Both the position numbers and the translations under genes were made by a program. Positions 9,132-17,808 of a stretch of DNA of 64,000 nt are shown here, one piece after another. The notes beneath the pieces were generated by a model, which was given only the letters and a program-made list of their open reading frames with translations, ran no database searches and was not told where the DNA came from. Origin of the DNA: Maribacter caenipelagi (lineage in GTDB: Bacteria > Bacteroidota > Bacteroidia > Flavobacteriales > Flavobacteriaceae); NCBI RefSeq assembly GCF_004364175.1, contig NZ_SNZW01000017.1, positions 186,001-250,000 of the forward strand. The letters are read 5' to 3'. Each line of letters starts with the position of its first letter. The first letter of the stretch is position 1.

Positions 9132-10022
9132 CTATTTCTGCAGAATTACCACCTTTTTTCTATTTACAAGCCAAACTCCGAATAAGATAATAAGACCGCC
9201 CAACAGCTGTAGAACACTTATATTCTCGCCATCCAAAAAACCCCATAGCACAGCCACAAGAGGTATTAAATACGTAACAGAAGCCGCAAATACGGGACTA
9301 GATAATTTTATCAATTTGTTGAACAGAATATTTGCCAAAGCGGTTCCTAAAAAAGCCAAAGCCATAATATACCACACTGCCTCATACATAGCACTATTAC
9401 CAACAAATTGTTGAAACACGCCTGAATACACCAATATAATCAATGCCGGAAGAAAAGCTACACCAAAACTAGCAGTGGTTACCGCTAGAGGGGTTAAATG
9501 AGATAAGTACTTCTTGATTATATTTATATTAAAGGCATATCCTAGAGCTGAAAAAATTATGAAGAGAGCATACCAGTAATTCTGATTTACATTATTCTCC
9601 ATTCCTGCTGCAATCAACACAACCGTACCAAAAAGACCTATTAGCACACCGAGCACCTGCCTTCCTTTTAACGCCAGACCAAAAAGTGCCAATCCTACCA
9701 ATGTAGTAAACAAGGGTGCTACAGAATTTAAAATTGAAGTTATACCACTACTAATTTCAGTTTGTGCCATCGCAAAGAAAAACGGAGGAAAAAATGAACT
9801 GCACAACCCGGCAATAGCAACCCATTTCCAATCTGTTTTTGAAAGTGTCTTCAACGACTTAAAACCCAGAACAAATAACAAAATAGATGCAAATACTATT
9901 CTTAAACCGCCTACCTGCAAAGGCGTATAACCTAATAAAGACCTTTTAATAAGTATGAAGGAGGAGCCCCAAATAAGCGATAAAACTACTAGGTAAATCC
10001 ATTTTTGATCTAAATTCTTCAA
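9132..10022 (-). CDS. EamA/DMT superfamily transporter
   Basis: The 296-residue product has ten hydrophobic helices in two EamA repeats (about 9-135 and 150-288). The first begins LSLIWGSSFILIKRSLLGYT, the usual DMT signature, and the product probably exports a small metabolite or amino acid. The start is a TTG: the frame is open upstream to a stop near 10076 without any ATG, and the first internal Met is far inside the protein. The box CACTTTTG lies some 20 bases upstream. The substrate cannot be told from sequence. Confidence 0.88.
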   Translation of the reverse strand: MKNLDQKWIYLVVLSLIWGSSFILIKRSLLGYTPLQVGGLRIVFASILLFVLGFKSLKTLSKTDWKWVAIAGLCSSFFPPFFFAMAQTEISSGITSILNSVAPLFTTLVGLALFGLALKGRQVLGVLIGLFGTVVLIAAGMENNVNQNYWYALFIIFSALGYAFNINIIKKYLSHLTPLAVTTASFGVAFLPALIILVYSGVFQQFVGNSAMYEAVWYIMALAFLGTALANILFNKLIKLSSPVFAASVTYLIPLVAVLWGFLDGENISVLQLLGGLIILFGVWLVNRKKVVILQK

Positions 10023-10180
10023 TGCTAATAAGTTTAAAGCAAAAGTGGGCTTTTTTCTAAATAAACCAACCCGTTATCTACTTATTTTTATAATTCATTT
10101 ACTAATGGATTTTACATATTTGGTATCTTTACACTATAAAGCTCTTTACTTTATTTAAGACGTATACTAAATCCATAAAA

Positions 10181-10534
10181 ATGAAATTCAAAATATTAAC
10201 CCTCTTCGTTACTATATTTACCTTAGCAATAAATGTTTCTTTAGCTCAAGAAGATGCAGCATTACCTGCTGAAATTGAACATAATTCTGCACGTACCATT
10301 CTGGTAGCTATAGAAGGTATGGCCTGCCAAGAAGGTTGTGCCGATAAAATTTCGTCTAATCTTACGGATAGCGATGGAGTCGTTTCTTCAGAAATTAGTT
10401 TTGAAAACAAAAACGGACTAATAACTTTTCAACCTACAATTATTACTATTGAAGAAGTAAAGGCTATAATTACCAATACTAAAGTCAAAGATTACAATTA
10501 CACCATTACATCTGTTACGCCTCAAAACAACTAA
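10181..10534 (+). CDS. Secreted heavy-metal-associated (HMA) domain protein, CxxxC variant
   Basis: This 117-residue protein has a signal peptide (1-22, ending LAQ) and a ferredoxin-like HMA domain (about 38-112). The metal loop reads GMACQEGCADKI: two cysteines (49 and 53) separated by three residues instead of the usual two. HMA domains carry soft metals such as Cu(I). The CxxxC form may bind differently or may be redox-active. It is 1 base upstream of a small lipoprotein gene, so the two are co-expressed. Confidence 0.85.
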   Translation: MKFKILTLFVTIFTLAINVSLAQEDAALPAEIEHNSARTILVAIEGMACQEGCADKISSNLTDSDGVVSSEISFENKNGLITFQPTIITIEEVKAIITNTKVKDYNYTITSVTPQNN

Positions 10535-10535
10535 T

Positions 10536-10958
10536 ATGAAAAAGATACTTTACACACTTGTTATAGCAACATTCTTAACTTTTACCTCATGTAAGGAAAA
10601 CAAAAAAACGGAGGAGCCTTCTAAAATGGAGCATGTTATGAGTATTCATGACGAGGTAATGCCAAAAATGGGAACATTAGGAAAGTTAGTTGGTCAATTA
10701 AAACCAATGGCAGATTCACTTGGAGCAGAATCAGCTGAATTCAAGGCAATGAAAGACCTTCAAGAAGCAAATAGGTCTATGATGGATTGGATGCAAGGTT
10801 TTGGGGATCGTTTTGATGCTGAAGAAATAATGAACGGAAAAGAACTTTCTGATGAAAAGAAAGCATGGTTAAAAGAAGAGGAAGAGAAAGTTCAACAAGT
10901 AAAAGAGAACATCAATTCTAGTATTGAGCGTGCTGAAGAGATTCTAGGTAAGCAATAA
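10536..10958 (+). CDS. Small helical lipoprotein
   Basis: This 140-residue lipoprotein has a lipobox TFTSC (Cys near 19). It is otherwise charged and probably all-helical, rich in Met, Glu and Lys (HVMSIHDEVMPKMG, DWMQGFGDRF). I recognise no catalytic domain. Homologues in Flavobacteria are sometimes labelled viral A-type inclusion protein, which says nothing about function. The start follows the HMA gene's stop by one base. Methionine-rich stretches next to an HMA protein suggest copper handling, but this is inference. Confidence 0.75.
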   Translation: MKKILYTLVIATFLTFTSCKENKKTEEPSKMEHVMSIHDEVMPKMGTLGKLVGQLKPMADSLGAESAEFKAMKDLQEANRSMMDWMQGFGDRFDAEEIMNGKELSDEKKAWLKEEEEKVQQVKENINSSIERAEEILGKQ

Positions 10959-10974
10959 ATAAAAGACACGTATT

Positions 10975-11925
10975 CTAAAAGGGTAATTTAGAAAGATCTA
11001 CATTACCACCAGAAATTATAATTCCAATTTTCTTGTTCTGAAAAACTTCTGGCTGCTCTTTTGATTGTTTCATAACTGCAGCCACAGTTACAGCGCTAGA
11101 AGGTTCTATGATAATTTTCATACGCTCCCAAACCAATTTCATAGCAGCAACAATCTCATCTTCGGTAATTCTAACAATACCGCTAACAAGCTCTTTTATA
11201 ATCGGGAAATTTTTATCGCCCAACATTGTTTTTAATCCGTCTGCAATGGTATTCGTGGTATCATTACTTTCTATTTTTCCACTTTGTAAAGAACGATAAG
11301 CATCATCTGCCTCAAATGGCTCAGCACCGTAAATTTTACAATTTGCACTAAAATATTTAACTGTCAATGCAGAACCGGCAATGAGACCGCCACCCCCTAC
11401 TGGGCAAAAAATAAAATCTAAATCGGGTTGTTTTTCTAGTAGCTCTAATGCAGCAGTGCCTTGACCTAAAATAACATTGTTATCATTTGAAGGATGCACA
11501 AAAGTTGCTCCCGTTTTTAATCCTATTTCATCTGCCAACGTTTGCCTCGCCGCAACTGTAGGTTCGCATTCATAAATTTTACCCCCATACTCCCTAACAC
11601 CTACTTTTTTGACTTCTGGTGCAGTATTGGGCATTACAATATGTGCTGTTACCCCAACACTTTGAGCTGCTAATGACAAAGCTTGGGCAAAATTACCAGA
11701 TGAGTGAGTGACTACTCCGCTTTTCTTTTGCTCTTCTGGCAACTGTACAATAGCATTAGTAGCGCCCCTCATTTTATAAGCTCCCGCTCTTTGAAAGTTC
11801 TCGCACTTAAAAAACACCTGAGCATTGACCTCTTTGTCAATCAATCTTGATGTTAAAACAGCTGTATTATGAATAAATGGAGTTATTCGTTTATGACAGT
11901 CTAGAAGATCTTGTTTTGTCATCAT
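10975..11925 (-). CDS. PLP-dependent threonine/serine dehydratase or serine racemase
   Basis: This 316-residue fold-type II PLP enzyme has the Schiff-base lysine in AGAYKMRGATNA (Lys51), the phosphate loop PVGGGGLIAG and the C-terminal ISGGNVDLSKLPF. The block EADDAYRSLQSGKI...TIADGLKT and the stretch VWERMKIIIEPSSAVTVAAVM match serine racemase closely. There is no C-terminal ACT domain, unlike biosynthetic IlvA. It may therefore dehydrate Thr/Ser or hydroxyaspartate, or racemise serine. The gene is 6 bases downstream of gldD but unrelated in role. The exact substrate is unresolved. Confidence 0.85.
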   Translation of the reverse strand: MMTKQDLLDCHKRITPFIHNTAVLTSRLIDKEVNAQVFFKCENFQRAGAYKMRGATNAIVQLPEEQKKSGVVTHSSGNFAQALSLAAQSVGVTAHIVMPNTAPEVKKVGVREYGGKIYECEPTVAARQTLADEIGLKTGATFVHPSNDNNVILGQGTAALELLEKQPDLDFIFCPVGGGGLIAGSALTVKYFSANCKIYGAEPFEADDAYRSLQSGKIESNDTTNTIADGLKTMLGDKNFPIIKELVSGIVRITEDEIVAAMKLVWERMKIIIEPSSAVTVAAVMKQSKEQPEVFQNKKIGIIISGGNVDLSKLPF

Positions 11926-11931
11926 ACAACT

Positions 11932-12492
11932 TTATTTTTTCCAACGAAGTGTTTCTATGATTCCCCTGATGTCATTCTGAAGATAGGATGCTGCCGGAAG
12001 AATAGAGTCATAATTGGGTTTCGTATAAAAATAGACAGACCCAGTTAAAAAATGCTCTGTGCTATCGGTAACAAAAAATTGCGACTGAGAAGCTGCGTTA
12101 CCTTGTACCTCAAATAAAGCGCCGTAGATTCTCTCATCAGGATTCACATATGGTTGTTCCACTATGTTATCTGCCTTTGCAGCATGCTCATAGCTAAGCC
12201 TTTTAGAATCGTTAATTAGCTGAGCCAAATTACCATCAATCTTTTTATAGCTTAGAAAAATAGCACCTTTCATTTCAGGATATGAGATGGTGTAAGCTTT
12301 ATCGCCATTCAACTCTGCATTTGCCAGTTGATTGTATTTAAAACTAAAGTTCTCAGTTTCTAGGTCAGCCAATTTCCCTTGAGGATATTCCAATCTCATT
12401 TTAGCTTTGGGCTTAGGTAACACCTCTTCATCTTTACAGCTTACCATAAACAGAAATACTACTAAAAATCCAACTAACGACTTACTCTTCAT
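11932..12492 (-). CDS. gldD: Gliding motility lipoprotein GldD
   Basis: The product is 186 residues with a lipobox FMVSC (Cys19) and the family blocks PKPKAKMRLEYPQGK, DLETENFSFKYNQLA and C-terminal SYLQNDIRGIIETLRWKK. GldD is needed for gliding and type IX secretion in Flavobacterium johnsoniae. Its biochemical role is not settled. It overlaps the end of gldE by 11 bases, which implies translational coupling, as in other flavobacteria. Confidence 0.93.
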   Translation of the reverse strand: MKSKSLVGFLVVFLFMVSCKDEEVLPKPKAKMRLEYPQGKLADLETENFSFKYNQLANAELNGDKAYTISYPEMKGAIFLSYKKIDGNLAQLINDSKRLSYEHAAKADNIVEQPYVNPDERIYGALFEVQGNAASQSQFFVTDSTEHFLTGSVYFYTKPNYDSILPAASYLQNDIRGIIETLRWKK

Positions 12493-13810
12493 GTGGCAAG
12501 GTTACTTTTATTTGTTTCAATCTTTTCTTGTCCATTGCCTCTACAACAAAGGTAAAGGACTCAAATACTATTTTCTCTCCACGTCTAGGAAAACTTCCTG
12601 CCTTTTCTAACACAAAACCAGCCAAGGTTTCTGACTCCCCTTTATTCTCTTCAAAGATTTCACTATCCTCTAGTTTAATAACTCTATAAAAATCTTTAAG
12701 AGGTGTTTTACCTTCAAACACATAATTAAAATCATCTAATTTCGAAAAAATTAAATCTTCATCATCGAACTCATCACTGATATCACCAACAATTTCTTCG
12801 ATAATATCTTCTAAAGACACCAAGCCAGAAGTACCACCATATTCATCTACAACTATAGCCAAGTGATTCTTCTTCTCTTGAAATTCGCCCAATAAATCAT
12901 CTAATTTTTTATTTTCAGGCACAAAGTAAGGCTCCCTGATCAAAGTCATCCAATTAAACGTTTTTCTATCTAAATAAGGCAATAGATCCTTTACATACAA
13001 GACACCTTTTACACTATCGATGTTCTCGCCAAAAACCGGAATTCTAGAATATCCATTCTTCTTTATTTCACCTAACACCTCAGGAAATTTCATTTGCTCA
13101 TTAAGGGCGAAAATATCTATACGAGGTCTCATAACCTGCTTGGTATCTGTATTACCAAAGGTAACAATACCCTCTAATATCTTCTTTTCTTCTTTTGTGG
13201 TATCGCCATGAGAAGTTAAATCTAAGGCTTGCGACAATTGATCTACACTTAAACTCGACTTCTGTTTTCCAAGCTTGTTATATAGAAACAATGTACCAGA
13301 ACGCATTGGCAAGCTCAATGGTGAAAAAATAAAATCTAAAACCCTTAACGGATACGCCATTAAATGTGCAAAGCTCATTCTGTTCCTGTTCGCATACACT
13401 TTTGGTAGAATTTCACCGAACATTAAAATAAGAAATGTTGCGACTACGACTTCTAAAAGAAAACGTACCGAAACAACACCAAACCATACTTGATTTACAT
13501 TTTCAAAAAGGGTATCGCCGATGATACTGAATAGCAACACTACCCCAATGTTAATAGCATTATTGGCTATCAATATGGTTGCCAATAATTTTTTTGGGCG
13601 CTCGAGCAGCTTAATTAGAATAGAACTTTTAGCAGATTTTTCGTCTTGCAGCTCTTTAATTTCGGTTGATGAAAGACCGAACATTGCCACTTCTGCTCCA
13701 GAAATAAGTGCAGAACAAACAAGTAGTACACATAGTACAACTATATTCATTGCAAAAACACCGTTTACAACCAATGTTGTCATTAATAACGGTAAGGGGT
13801 CTGGGTCCAA
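12482..13810 (-). CDS. gldE: Gliding motility-associated membrane protein GldE (CNNM/CBS/CorC)
   Basis: This 442-residue inner-membrane protein has a CNNM/DUF21 transmembrane region (about 20-190, with SGAEVAMFGLSSTE), two CBS domains (about 205-330, with VMRPRIDIFAL and HLAIVVDEYGGTSGLVSLED) and a CorC/HlyC-type C-terminal domain. It belongs to the Mg/Co efflux-like superfamily and supports GldD function. The likely start is a TTG at 13810, giving the DPDP N-terminus I associate with flavobacterial GldE; an ATG at 13783 is the alternative. It follows ssb by 21 bases. Confidence 0.93.
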   Translation of the reverse strand: MDPDPLPLLMTTLVVNGVFAMNIVVLCVLLVCSALISGAEVAMFGLSSTEIKELQDEKSAKSSILIKLLERPKKLLATILIANNAINIGVVLLFSIIGDTLFENVNQVWFGVVSVRFLLEVVVATFLILMFGEILPKVYANRNRMSFAHLMAYPLRVLDFIFSPLSLPMRSGTLFLYNKLGKQKSSLSVDQLSQALDLTSHGDTTKEEKKILEGIVTFGNTDTKQVMRPRIDIFALNEQMKFPEVLGEIKKNGYSRIPVFGENIDSVKGVLYVKDLLPYLDRKTFNWMTLIREPYFVPENKKLDDLLGEFQEKKNHLAIVVDEYGGTSGLVSLEDIIEEIVGDISDEFDDEDLIFSKLDDFNYVFEGKTPLKDFYRVIKLEDSEIFEENKGESETLAGFVLEKAGSFPRRGEKIVFESFTFVVEAMDKKRLKQIKVTLPHEE

Positions 13811-13831
13811 TAGTTGTTATTTAAATTTTTG

Positions 13832-14308
13832 TTAGAATGGTAAATCATCATCCTCTTCTGGACTTGCAGATGCAGGTGCAGGTGCAGAGGCCTTAGATGG
13901 TGCTTTATTTTCAATACTTGTTGGTTTTTGAACGCTTGGAGCCGAACCACTATTGTTTTGCATACCTTCTTTCTTGGTAGTCAAAAAAGTAAATTCTTGT
14001 ACATGTACCTCGGTTGAATACCTGGTGTTACCATCTTCACCTTGCCATTGACGATTTTTCAATCTGCCCTCTACATATACCTTATCTCCTTTACTTAGAT
14101 ATTTTTCACAAATTTCAGCAGCTTTATTTCTAACTACCACATTGTGCCAATCTGTATTTGTAACACGTTCACCAGTAGATTTATTGGTATAAGTCTCATT
14201 TGTAGCTATTGGAAATCTACCAATACTACCGCCTCCTTCAAAATAATGCATTTTAACTTCATCACCTAAATGCCCAATCAACATTACCTTATTTAATGTA
14301 CCGCTCAT
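13832..14308 (-). CDS. ssb: Single-stranded DNA-binding protein
   Basis: The 158-residue product has an OB fold (1-108: MSGTLNKVMLIGHLGDEVK, DWHNVVVRNKAAEICEKYLSKG, VYVEGRLKNRQWQ), a flexible Pro/Ala/Ser linker and the acidic tip EEDDDLPF that recruits repair and replication partners. Length and layout are normal. It sits between mutY and gldE in the same direction. Confidence 0.96.
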   Translation of the reverse strand: MSGTLNKVMLIGHLGDEVKMHYFEGGGSIGRFPIATNETYTNKSTGERVTNTDWHNVVVRNKAAEICEKYLSKGDKVYVEGRLKNRQWQGEDGNTRYSTEVHVQEFTFLTTKKEGMQNNSGSAPSVQKPTSIENKAPSKASAPAPASASPEEDDDLPF

Positions 14309-14335
14309 AACTTAAAGATATAAAAATCAAAAGTA

Positions 14336-15385
14336 CTAAAATTTAAATGCTTTGATAAAATCTGCGATTAAAACTGGTACCGGAAAATCAGTTATTTTTT
14401 CAATGGGAATCTTATCGGCAAAATCATCATTTATATACACCAACCAGAACTTCGTATGCAGGTGTTGATGCGACAATTTATGAACGATTGCGCTTTCATT
14501 GTATTCTATTACTTCGTCAGACCTCATATTACCGAGAACTTCTTTATACCTTATAGTAATATCATCTATTTCTAATACATCATCTGACTCCAATAAAGGA
14601 AACTGCCATAAATTCTGCCAAATACCTTTACCTATTCTTTGGTTTATACTTGTGTATTGGTTTCCATCCGTATCCTTATATATAGGTATAAGATAATTAA
14701 AGTATCGGTTGCGGACTTTTGTCTTCTTTAACTTTACAGGCAAGGTATCTACCAAGCCTTTTTCTAGAGCAACACAACTATCGTTAAGTGGGCAAAGTAA
14801 ACATAAAGGCTTTTTCGGGAAGCATTGTATGGCTCCAAACTCCATAATACCCTGATTATAATCTCGAATATTAGCGGAATCCATGACTTTTTGAGCCAAG
14901 CTTTTAAAATATTTGATACCTTCTGTACTATTAATAGGAGTATCTATACCATAGTATCTAGAGAGTACTCGATAGACATTTCCGTCTACTACGGCTTGCG
15001 CTTCATTGAAACAAATAGACGAAATAGCACTTGCAGTATAGTCACCGACACCTTTTAGTGTTAAAAGTTTCTTGTAATTATCAGGAAATTTTCCCTTATA
15101 CTGATCGACCACCATTTTTGCAGCTGCATGAAGATTTCTAGCTCGTGAATAATACCCGAGTCCTTGCCAAAGTTTTAAAACTTGCTCTTCATTTGCATTG
15201 GCTAAATCATATACAGTAGGAAAATTTTCCACAAAACTCAAGTAATACGGGGTTCCCTGAGCTACACGCGTTTGCTGAAGTATAATTTCTGATAGCCAAA
15301 TTTTGTATGGATCAGTACTCTGACGCCATGGTAAACTGCGCTTATTTTCATGATACCAATCTAAAATTTTACTCGAAAATGACAT
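14336..15385 (-). CDS. mutY: A/G-specific adenine DNA glycosylase MutY
   Basis: It removes adenine mispaired with 8-oxoguanine. The catalytic Glu is in LSEIILQQTRV, the HhH is LKGVGDYTASAIS, and the catalytic Asp is in AVVDGNVYRVLSRYYG. The iron-sulfur cluster has the right spacing (C-x6-C-x2-C-x5-C in CFPKKPLCLLCPLNDSC). A NUDIX-like 8-oxoG recognition domain (about 225-349) ends the protein. I use the ATG at 15385 (349 residues); a TTG at 15394 would add three residues. It is the first gene of mutY-ssb-gldE-gldD. Confidence 0.95.
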   Translation of the reverse strand: MSFSSKILDWYHENKRSLPWRQSTDPYKIWLSEIILQQTRVAQGTPYYLSFVENFPTVYDLANANEEQVLKLWQGLGYYSRARNLHAAAKMVVDQYKGKFPDNYKKLLTLKGVGDYTASAISSICFNEAQAVVDGNVYRVLSRYYGIDTPINSTEGIKYFKSLAQKVMDSANIRDYNQGIMEFGAIQCFPKKPLCLLCPLNDSCVALEKGLVDTLPVKLKKTKVRNRYFNYLIPIYKDTDGNQYTSINQRIGKGIWQNLWQFPLLESDDVLEIDDITIRYKEVLGNMRSDEVIEYNESAIVHKLSHQHLHTKFWLVYINDDFADKIPIEKITDFPVPVLIADFIKAFKF

Positions 15386-15466
15386 GCTATTCAATACTAA
15401 GTTATAAAAGTAGCAGTTTATACACTTAAAATTAACCTATTAGAAAGAAAGATTGAATTTAATTTA

Positions 15467-15474
15467 TATATTTG
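15467..15474 (+). promoter_or_regulatory. -7 box upstream of the HU gene
   Basis: TATATTTG is a full match to TAnnTTTG, 38 bases before the HU ATG. I see no TTG at the right distance upstream. Confidence 0.5.
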
Positions 15475-15512
15475 CAACCCGAAAAAACATACAGAAAATC
15501 TAATATTGAAAG

Positions 15513-15803
15513 ATGACGAAAGCGGAAATTGTATCGAAGATCTCAGATAAGCTGGGAATTGAAAAAGGAGATGTACAGGCAACTGTTGAATCTTTTATGG
15601 AAGAGGTAAAAACATCATTAGAAAGTGGTGATAATGTTTACCTAAGAGGTTTTGGTAGTTTTATCATTAAAACTAGAGCCGAAAAGACCGGTAGAAATAT
15701 TTCCAAAAACACAACTATTAAAATACCCGCTCACAACATTCCAGCATTTAAGCCTGCGAAGGTTTTTGTAGAAGGAGTTAAGAGCAACGTACACGTAAAA
15801 TAA
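15513..15803 (+). CDS. HU/IHF family DNA-binding protein
   Basis: This 96-residue nucleoid protein has an N-terminal helical dimer region (MTKAEIVSKISDKLGIEKGDVQ), the turn VYLRGFGSF, the DNA-contacting arm (KTGRNISKNTTIKIPAHNI) and the closing helix AFKPAKVFVEGVK. The Pro at the arm tip that intercalates into DNA appears as IPAHN. The length is normal. It lies upstream of a tiny basic protein and RNase G, an arrangement that looks conserved in Flavobacteria. Confidence 0.94.
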   Translation: MTKAEIVSKISDKLGIEKGDVQATVESFMEEVKTSLESGDNVYLRGFGSFIIKTRAEKTGRNISKNTTIKIPAHNIPAFKPAKVFVEGVKSNVHVK

Positions 15804-15825
15804 TTAATCTTAAAAAAAGAACTTT

Positions 15826-15915
15826 ATGCCAAGCGGTAAGAAAAGAAAGAGACATAAGGTAGCTACACACAAGCGCAAGAAGCGTAGAAGAGCTAACCGA
15901 CACAAGAAAAAGTAG
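15826..15915 (+). CDS. 29-residue extremely basic protein, probably ribosomal
   Basis: An ATG at 15826 opens a 29-codon frame: MPSGKKRKRHKVATHKRKK, then a second Arg/Lys/His cluster, with a TAG stop at 15913. About two thirds of residues are Lys, Arg or His, with no acidic residue. Such peptides match very small ribosomal proteins described in Bacteroidota ribosome structures (bL38 or bTHX-like); I cannot tell which by eye. It lies 22 bases after HU and its stop codon lies within the stem of a terminator. The reading frame is free of stops and uses sensible codons, which argues for a real gene. Confidence 0.75.
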   Translation: MPSGKKRKRHKVATHKRKKRRRANRHKKK

Positions 15916-15933
15916 TTTTAATAACTACTTTTT
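15907..15933 (+). terminator. Intrinsic terminator overlapping the end of the 29-residue gene
   Basis: AAAAAGTAGTT / AACTACTTTTT is an 11-bp perfect stem with a 5-base loop, followed by CTTTTT. The TAG stop codon lies in its left arm. Confidence 0.8.
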
Positions 15934-16009
15934 CTTTTTAAAATACGTTCATTGACATAGAGATCCAGAAATTGGGTTTCGGCAAGTACATTTGTATTTG
16001 TCTATGGTA

Positions 16010-16038
16010 TTGTTTAATCAGTTCGTTCCCTATTTTTA
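16010..16038 (+). promoter_or_regulatory. Candidate promoter of the RNase G gene
   Basis: TTG at 16010, 18 bases, then TATTTTTA at 16031; the last base differs from TAnnTTTG. A second exact -7 box, TACATTTG, occurs at 15987-15994. Either could drive rng. Confidence 0.45.
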
Positions 16039-16066
16039 TAGGTGAAACGACTAAAAATATATTCAG

Positions 16067-17614
16067 GTGAATAGAGAATTAATCGTAAGATCTAGTTCCC
16101 AATCTGTTGACTTTGCCTTGTTAAAGGACGGAAAACTCACTGAACTGCATAAAGAAGAAAATAGTAACGACTTTTCTGTAGGCGACATTTTTCTTGCCAA
16201 AATCAGAAAGCCGGTAACTGGGCTTAACGCAGCGTTTGTAAACGTTGGTTATGAGAAAGATGCATTCTTGCATTACCACGACCTTGGTCCACAATTATCT
16301 TCTATGCTTAAGTTCATTAAACAAGTGAGTACAGGAAAACTAAAGGATTACTCTTTAGGAAATTTCCCGTTCGAGACCGATATTGACAAAAACGGTGTTA
16401 TTACCGATGTCATAAAAGCGAACCAATCATTATTGGTTCAAATTGTAAAAGAACCTATATCTACTAAAGGACCAAGAATTAGTTCTGAGCTATCAATCGC
16501 CGGACGCTACTTGGTAATGGTTCCTTTTTCTGACCGTGTATCCGTATCTCAAAAGATTGCGAGCAAGGAAGAAAAAGACAGGTTAAAAAGACTCGTTAGA
16601 AGCATTAAACCTAAAGGTTTCGGTGTTATCATTAGAACAGTCGCAGAAGGACAAAAAGTTGCAGAACTGGACAAAGATCTAGAAAACTTGCTGAACAAAT
16701 GGACAGCAATGTGTAAAAAATTACATCGTGCTCAAACACCATCAAAAGTATTCGTAGAACTCAATAGAGCATCTTCTATTTTAAGAGATGTATTCAATGA
16801 TAGCTTTACTGGAATACATGTAGATGACGACACCTTATACAATGAAATTAAGGATTATGTGTCGGAAATTGCTCCTGAAAAAGAGAGTATCGTTAAGCAC
16901 TATAACACCAACGTACCTATTTTTGAAAAATTTGGTATTGAAAGACAAATTAAAACGTCTTTCGGCCGTACTGCCGCAATGAGCAAAGGCGCCTATTTAA
17001 TTATAGAGCATACAGAAGCACTTCATGTAATAGACGTAAACAGTGGTAACAGATCTAATAAAGCCAAAAACCAAGAAGACACTGCCCTAGAGGTAAATCT
17101 TTTATCCGCATCAGAGATCGCAAGGCAATTACGCCTTCGTGATATGGGCGGTATTATAGTTGTAGATTTTATCGATATGGTAAAACCACAACATAGAAAA
17201 AGGCTATTTGAACATCTTAGAGATGAGATGAAAGATGATCGTGCCAAACATAAAATACTACCTCCTAGTAAATTTGGTTTAATTCAGATTACCCGACAAA
17301 GGGTACGACCTGAAATGAATATTAAAACAACTGAAGAGGACCCTAACAACGCAGGGAAAGAGGTGGAAGCACCTATTGTTTTAATAGATAAAATTACAGC
17401 GGACCTTGAAAAACTCCTTAAAGGACCTGCAAAAGACAACAGTATATCACTAAATATACACCCGTTTATAGCAGCCTATATTACAAAAGGTTTTCCATCT
17501 TTAAGAATTAAATGGTTCTTAGAATACAAAAGATGGATTAAAATTCAGCCGCGTGATGCGTATACGTATCTTGAGTACCGTTTTAAAAACAAAGACGGCA
17601 AAACAATATATTAA
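16067..17614 (+). CDS. rng: Ribonuclease G family endoribonuclease
   Basis: This 515-residue RNase E/G family enzyme processes rRNA and degrades mRNA. An S1 domain sits near 35-125, followed by the RNase H-like and catalytic regions with the acidic metal-binding motifs HVIDVNSGNRS and GGIIVVDFIDM. It starts with GTG at 16067 (MNRELIVRSSS). The CxxC zinc-link motif of E. coli RNase E/G is absent: where it would follow QITRQRVR the sequence reads PEMNIKTTEEDP. This appears to be a Bacteroidota form. It has its own promoter and terminator. Confidence 0.94.
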   Translation: MNRELIVRSSSQSVDFALLKDGKLTELHKEENSNDFSVGDIFLAKIRKPVTGLNAAFVNVGYEKDAFLHYHDLGPQLSSMLKFIKQVSTGKLKDYSLGNFPFETDIDKNGVITDVIKANQSLLVQIVKEPISTKGPRISSELSIAGRYLVMVPFSDRVSVSQKIASKEEKDRLKRLVRSIKPKGFGVIIRTVAEGQKVAELDKDLENLLNKWTAMCKKLHRAQTPSKVFVELNRASSILRDVFNDSFTGIHVDDDTLYNEIKDYVSEIAPEKESIVKHYNTNVPIFEKFGIERQIKTSFGRTAAMSKGAYLIIEHTEALHVIDVNSGNRSNKAKNQEDTALEVNLLSASEIARQLRLRDMGGIIVVDFIDMVKPQHRKRLFEHLRDEMKDDRAKHKILPPSKFGLIQITRQRVRPEMNIKTTEEDPNNAGKEVEAPIVLIDKITADLEKLLKGPAKDNSISLNIHPFIAAYITKGFPSLRIKWFLEYKRWIKIQPRDAYTYLEYRFKNKDGKTIY

Positions 17615-17635
17615 GCTTTAATGGCTTTATACAAG

Positions 17636-17667
17636 AAAAAGCGACCTATAACAGGGTCGCTTTTTTT
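17636..17667 (+). terminator. Intrinsic terminator of rng
   Basis: AAAAAGCGACC pairs with GGTCGCTTTTT across an 8-base loop, followed by more T. Confidence 0.88.
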
Positions 17668-17794
17668 GTGCCGAAAAATTAATAATATTTCAGAGAATAC
17701 TAAAACAAACTACTCTCAAAATTTGATAGTGACCAACATCAAGAATTGCCAATTCGACTATTGATATTTGAAGCACTTAAGGCAACAATTTCAT

Positions 17795-17802
17795 TACTTT
17801 TG
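17795..17802 (+). promoter_or_regulatory. -7 box directly before recX
   Basis: TACTTTTG matches TAnnTTTG and ends six bases before the recX ATG at 17809, so the transcript would have almost no leader. No well-spaced TTG is seen. Confidence 0.4.
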
Positions 17803-17808
17803 AACTAC

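Noticed and set aside
10975-11925. Naming the PLP enzyme ilvA
   Set aside because: No ACT domain and closer block similarity to serine racemase. Function left as dehydratase/racemase.
13521-13835. 104-codon frame opposite gldE
   Set aside because: Antisense to a conserved domain, with composition forced by the gldE codons.
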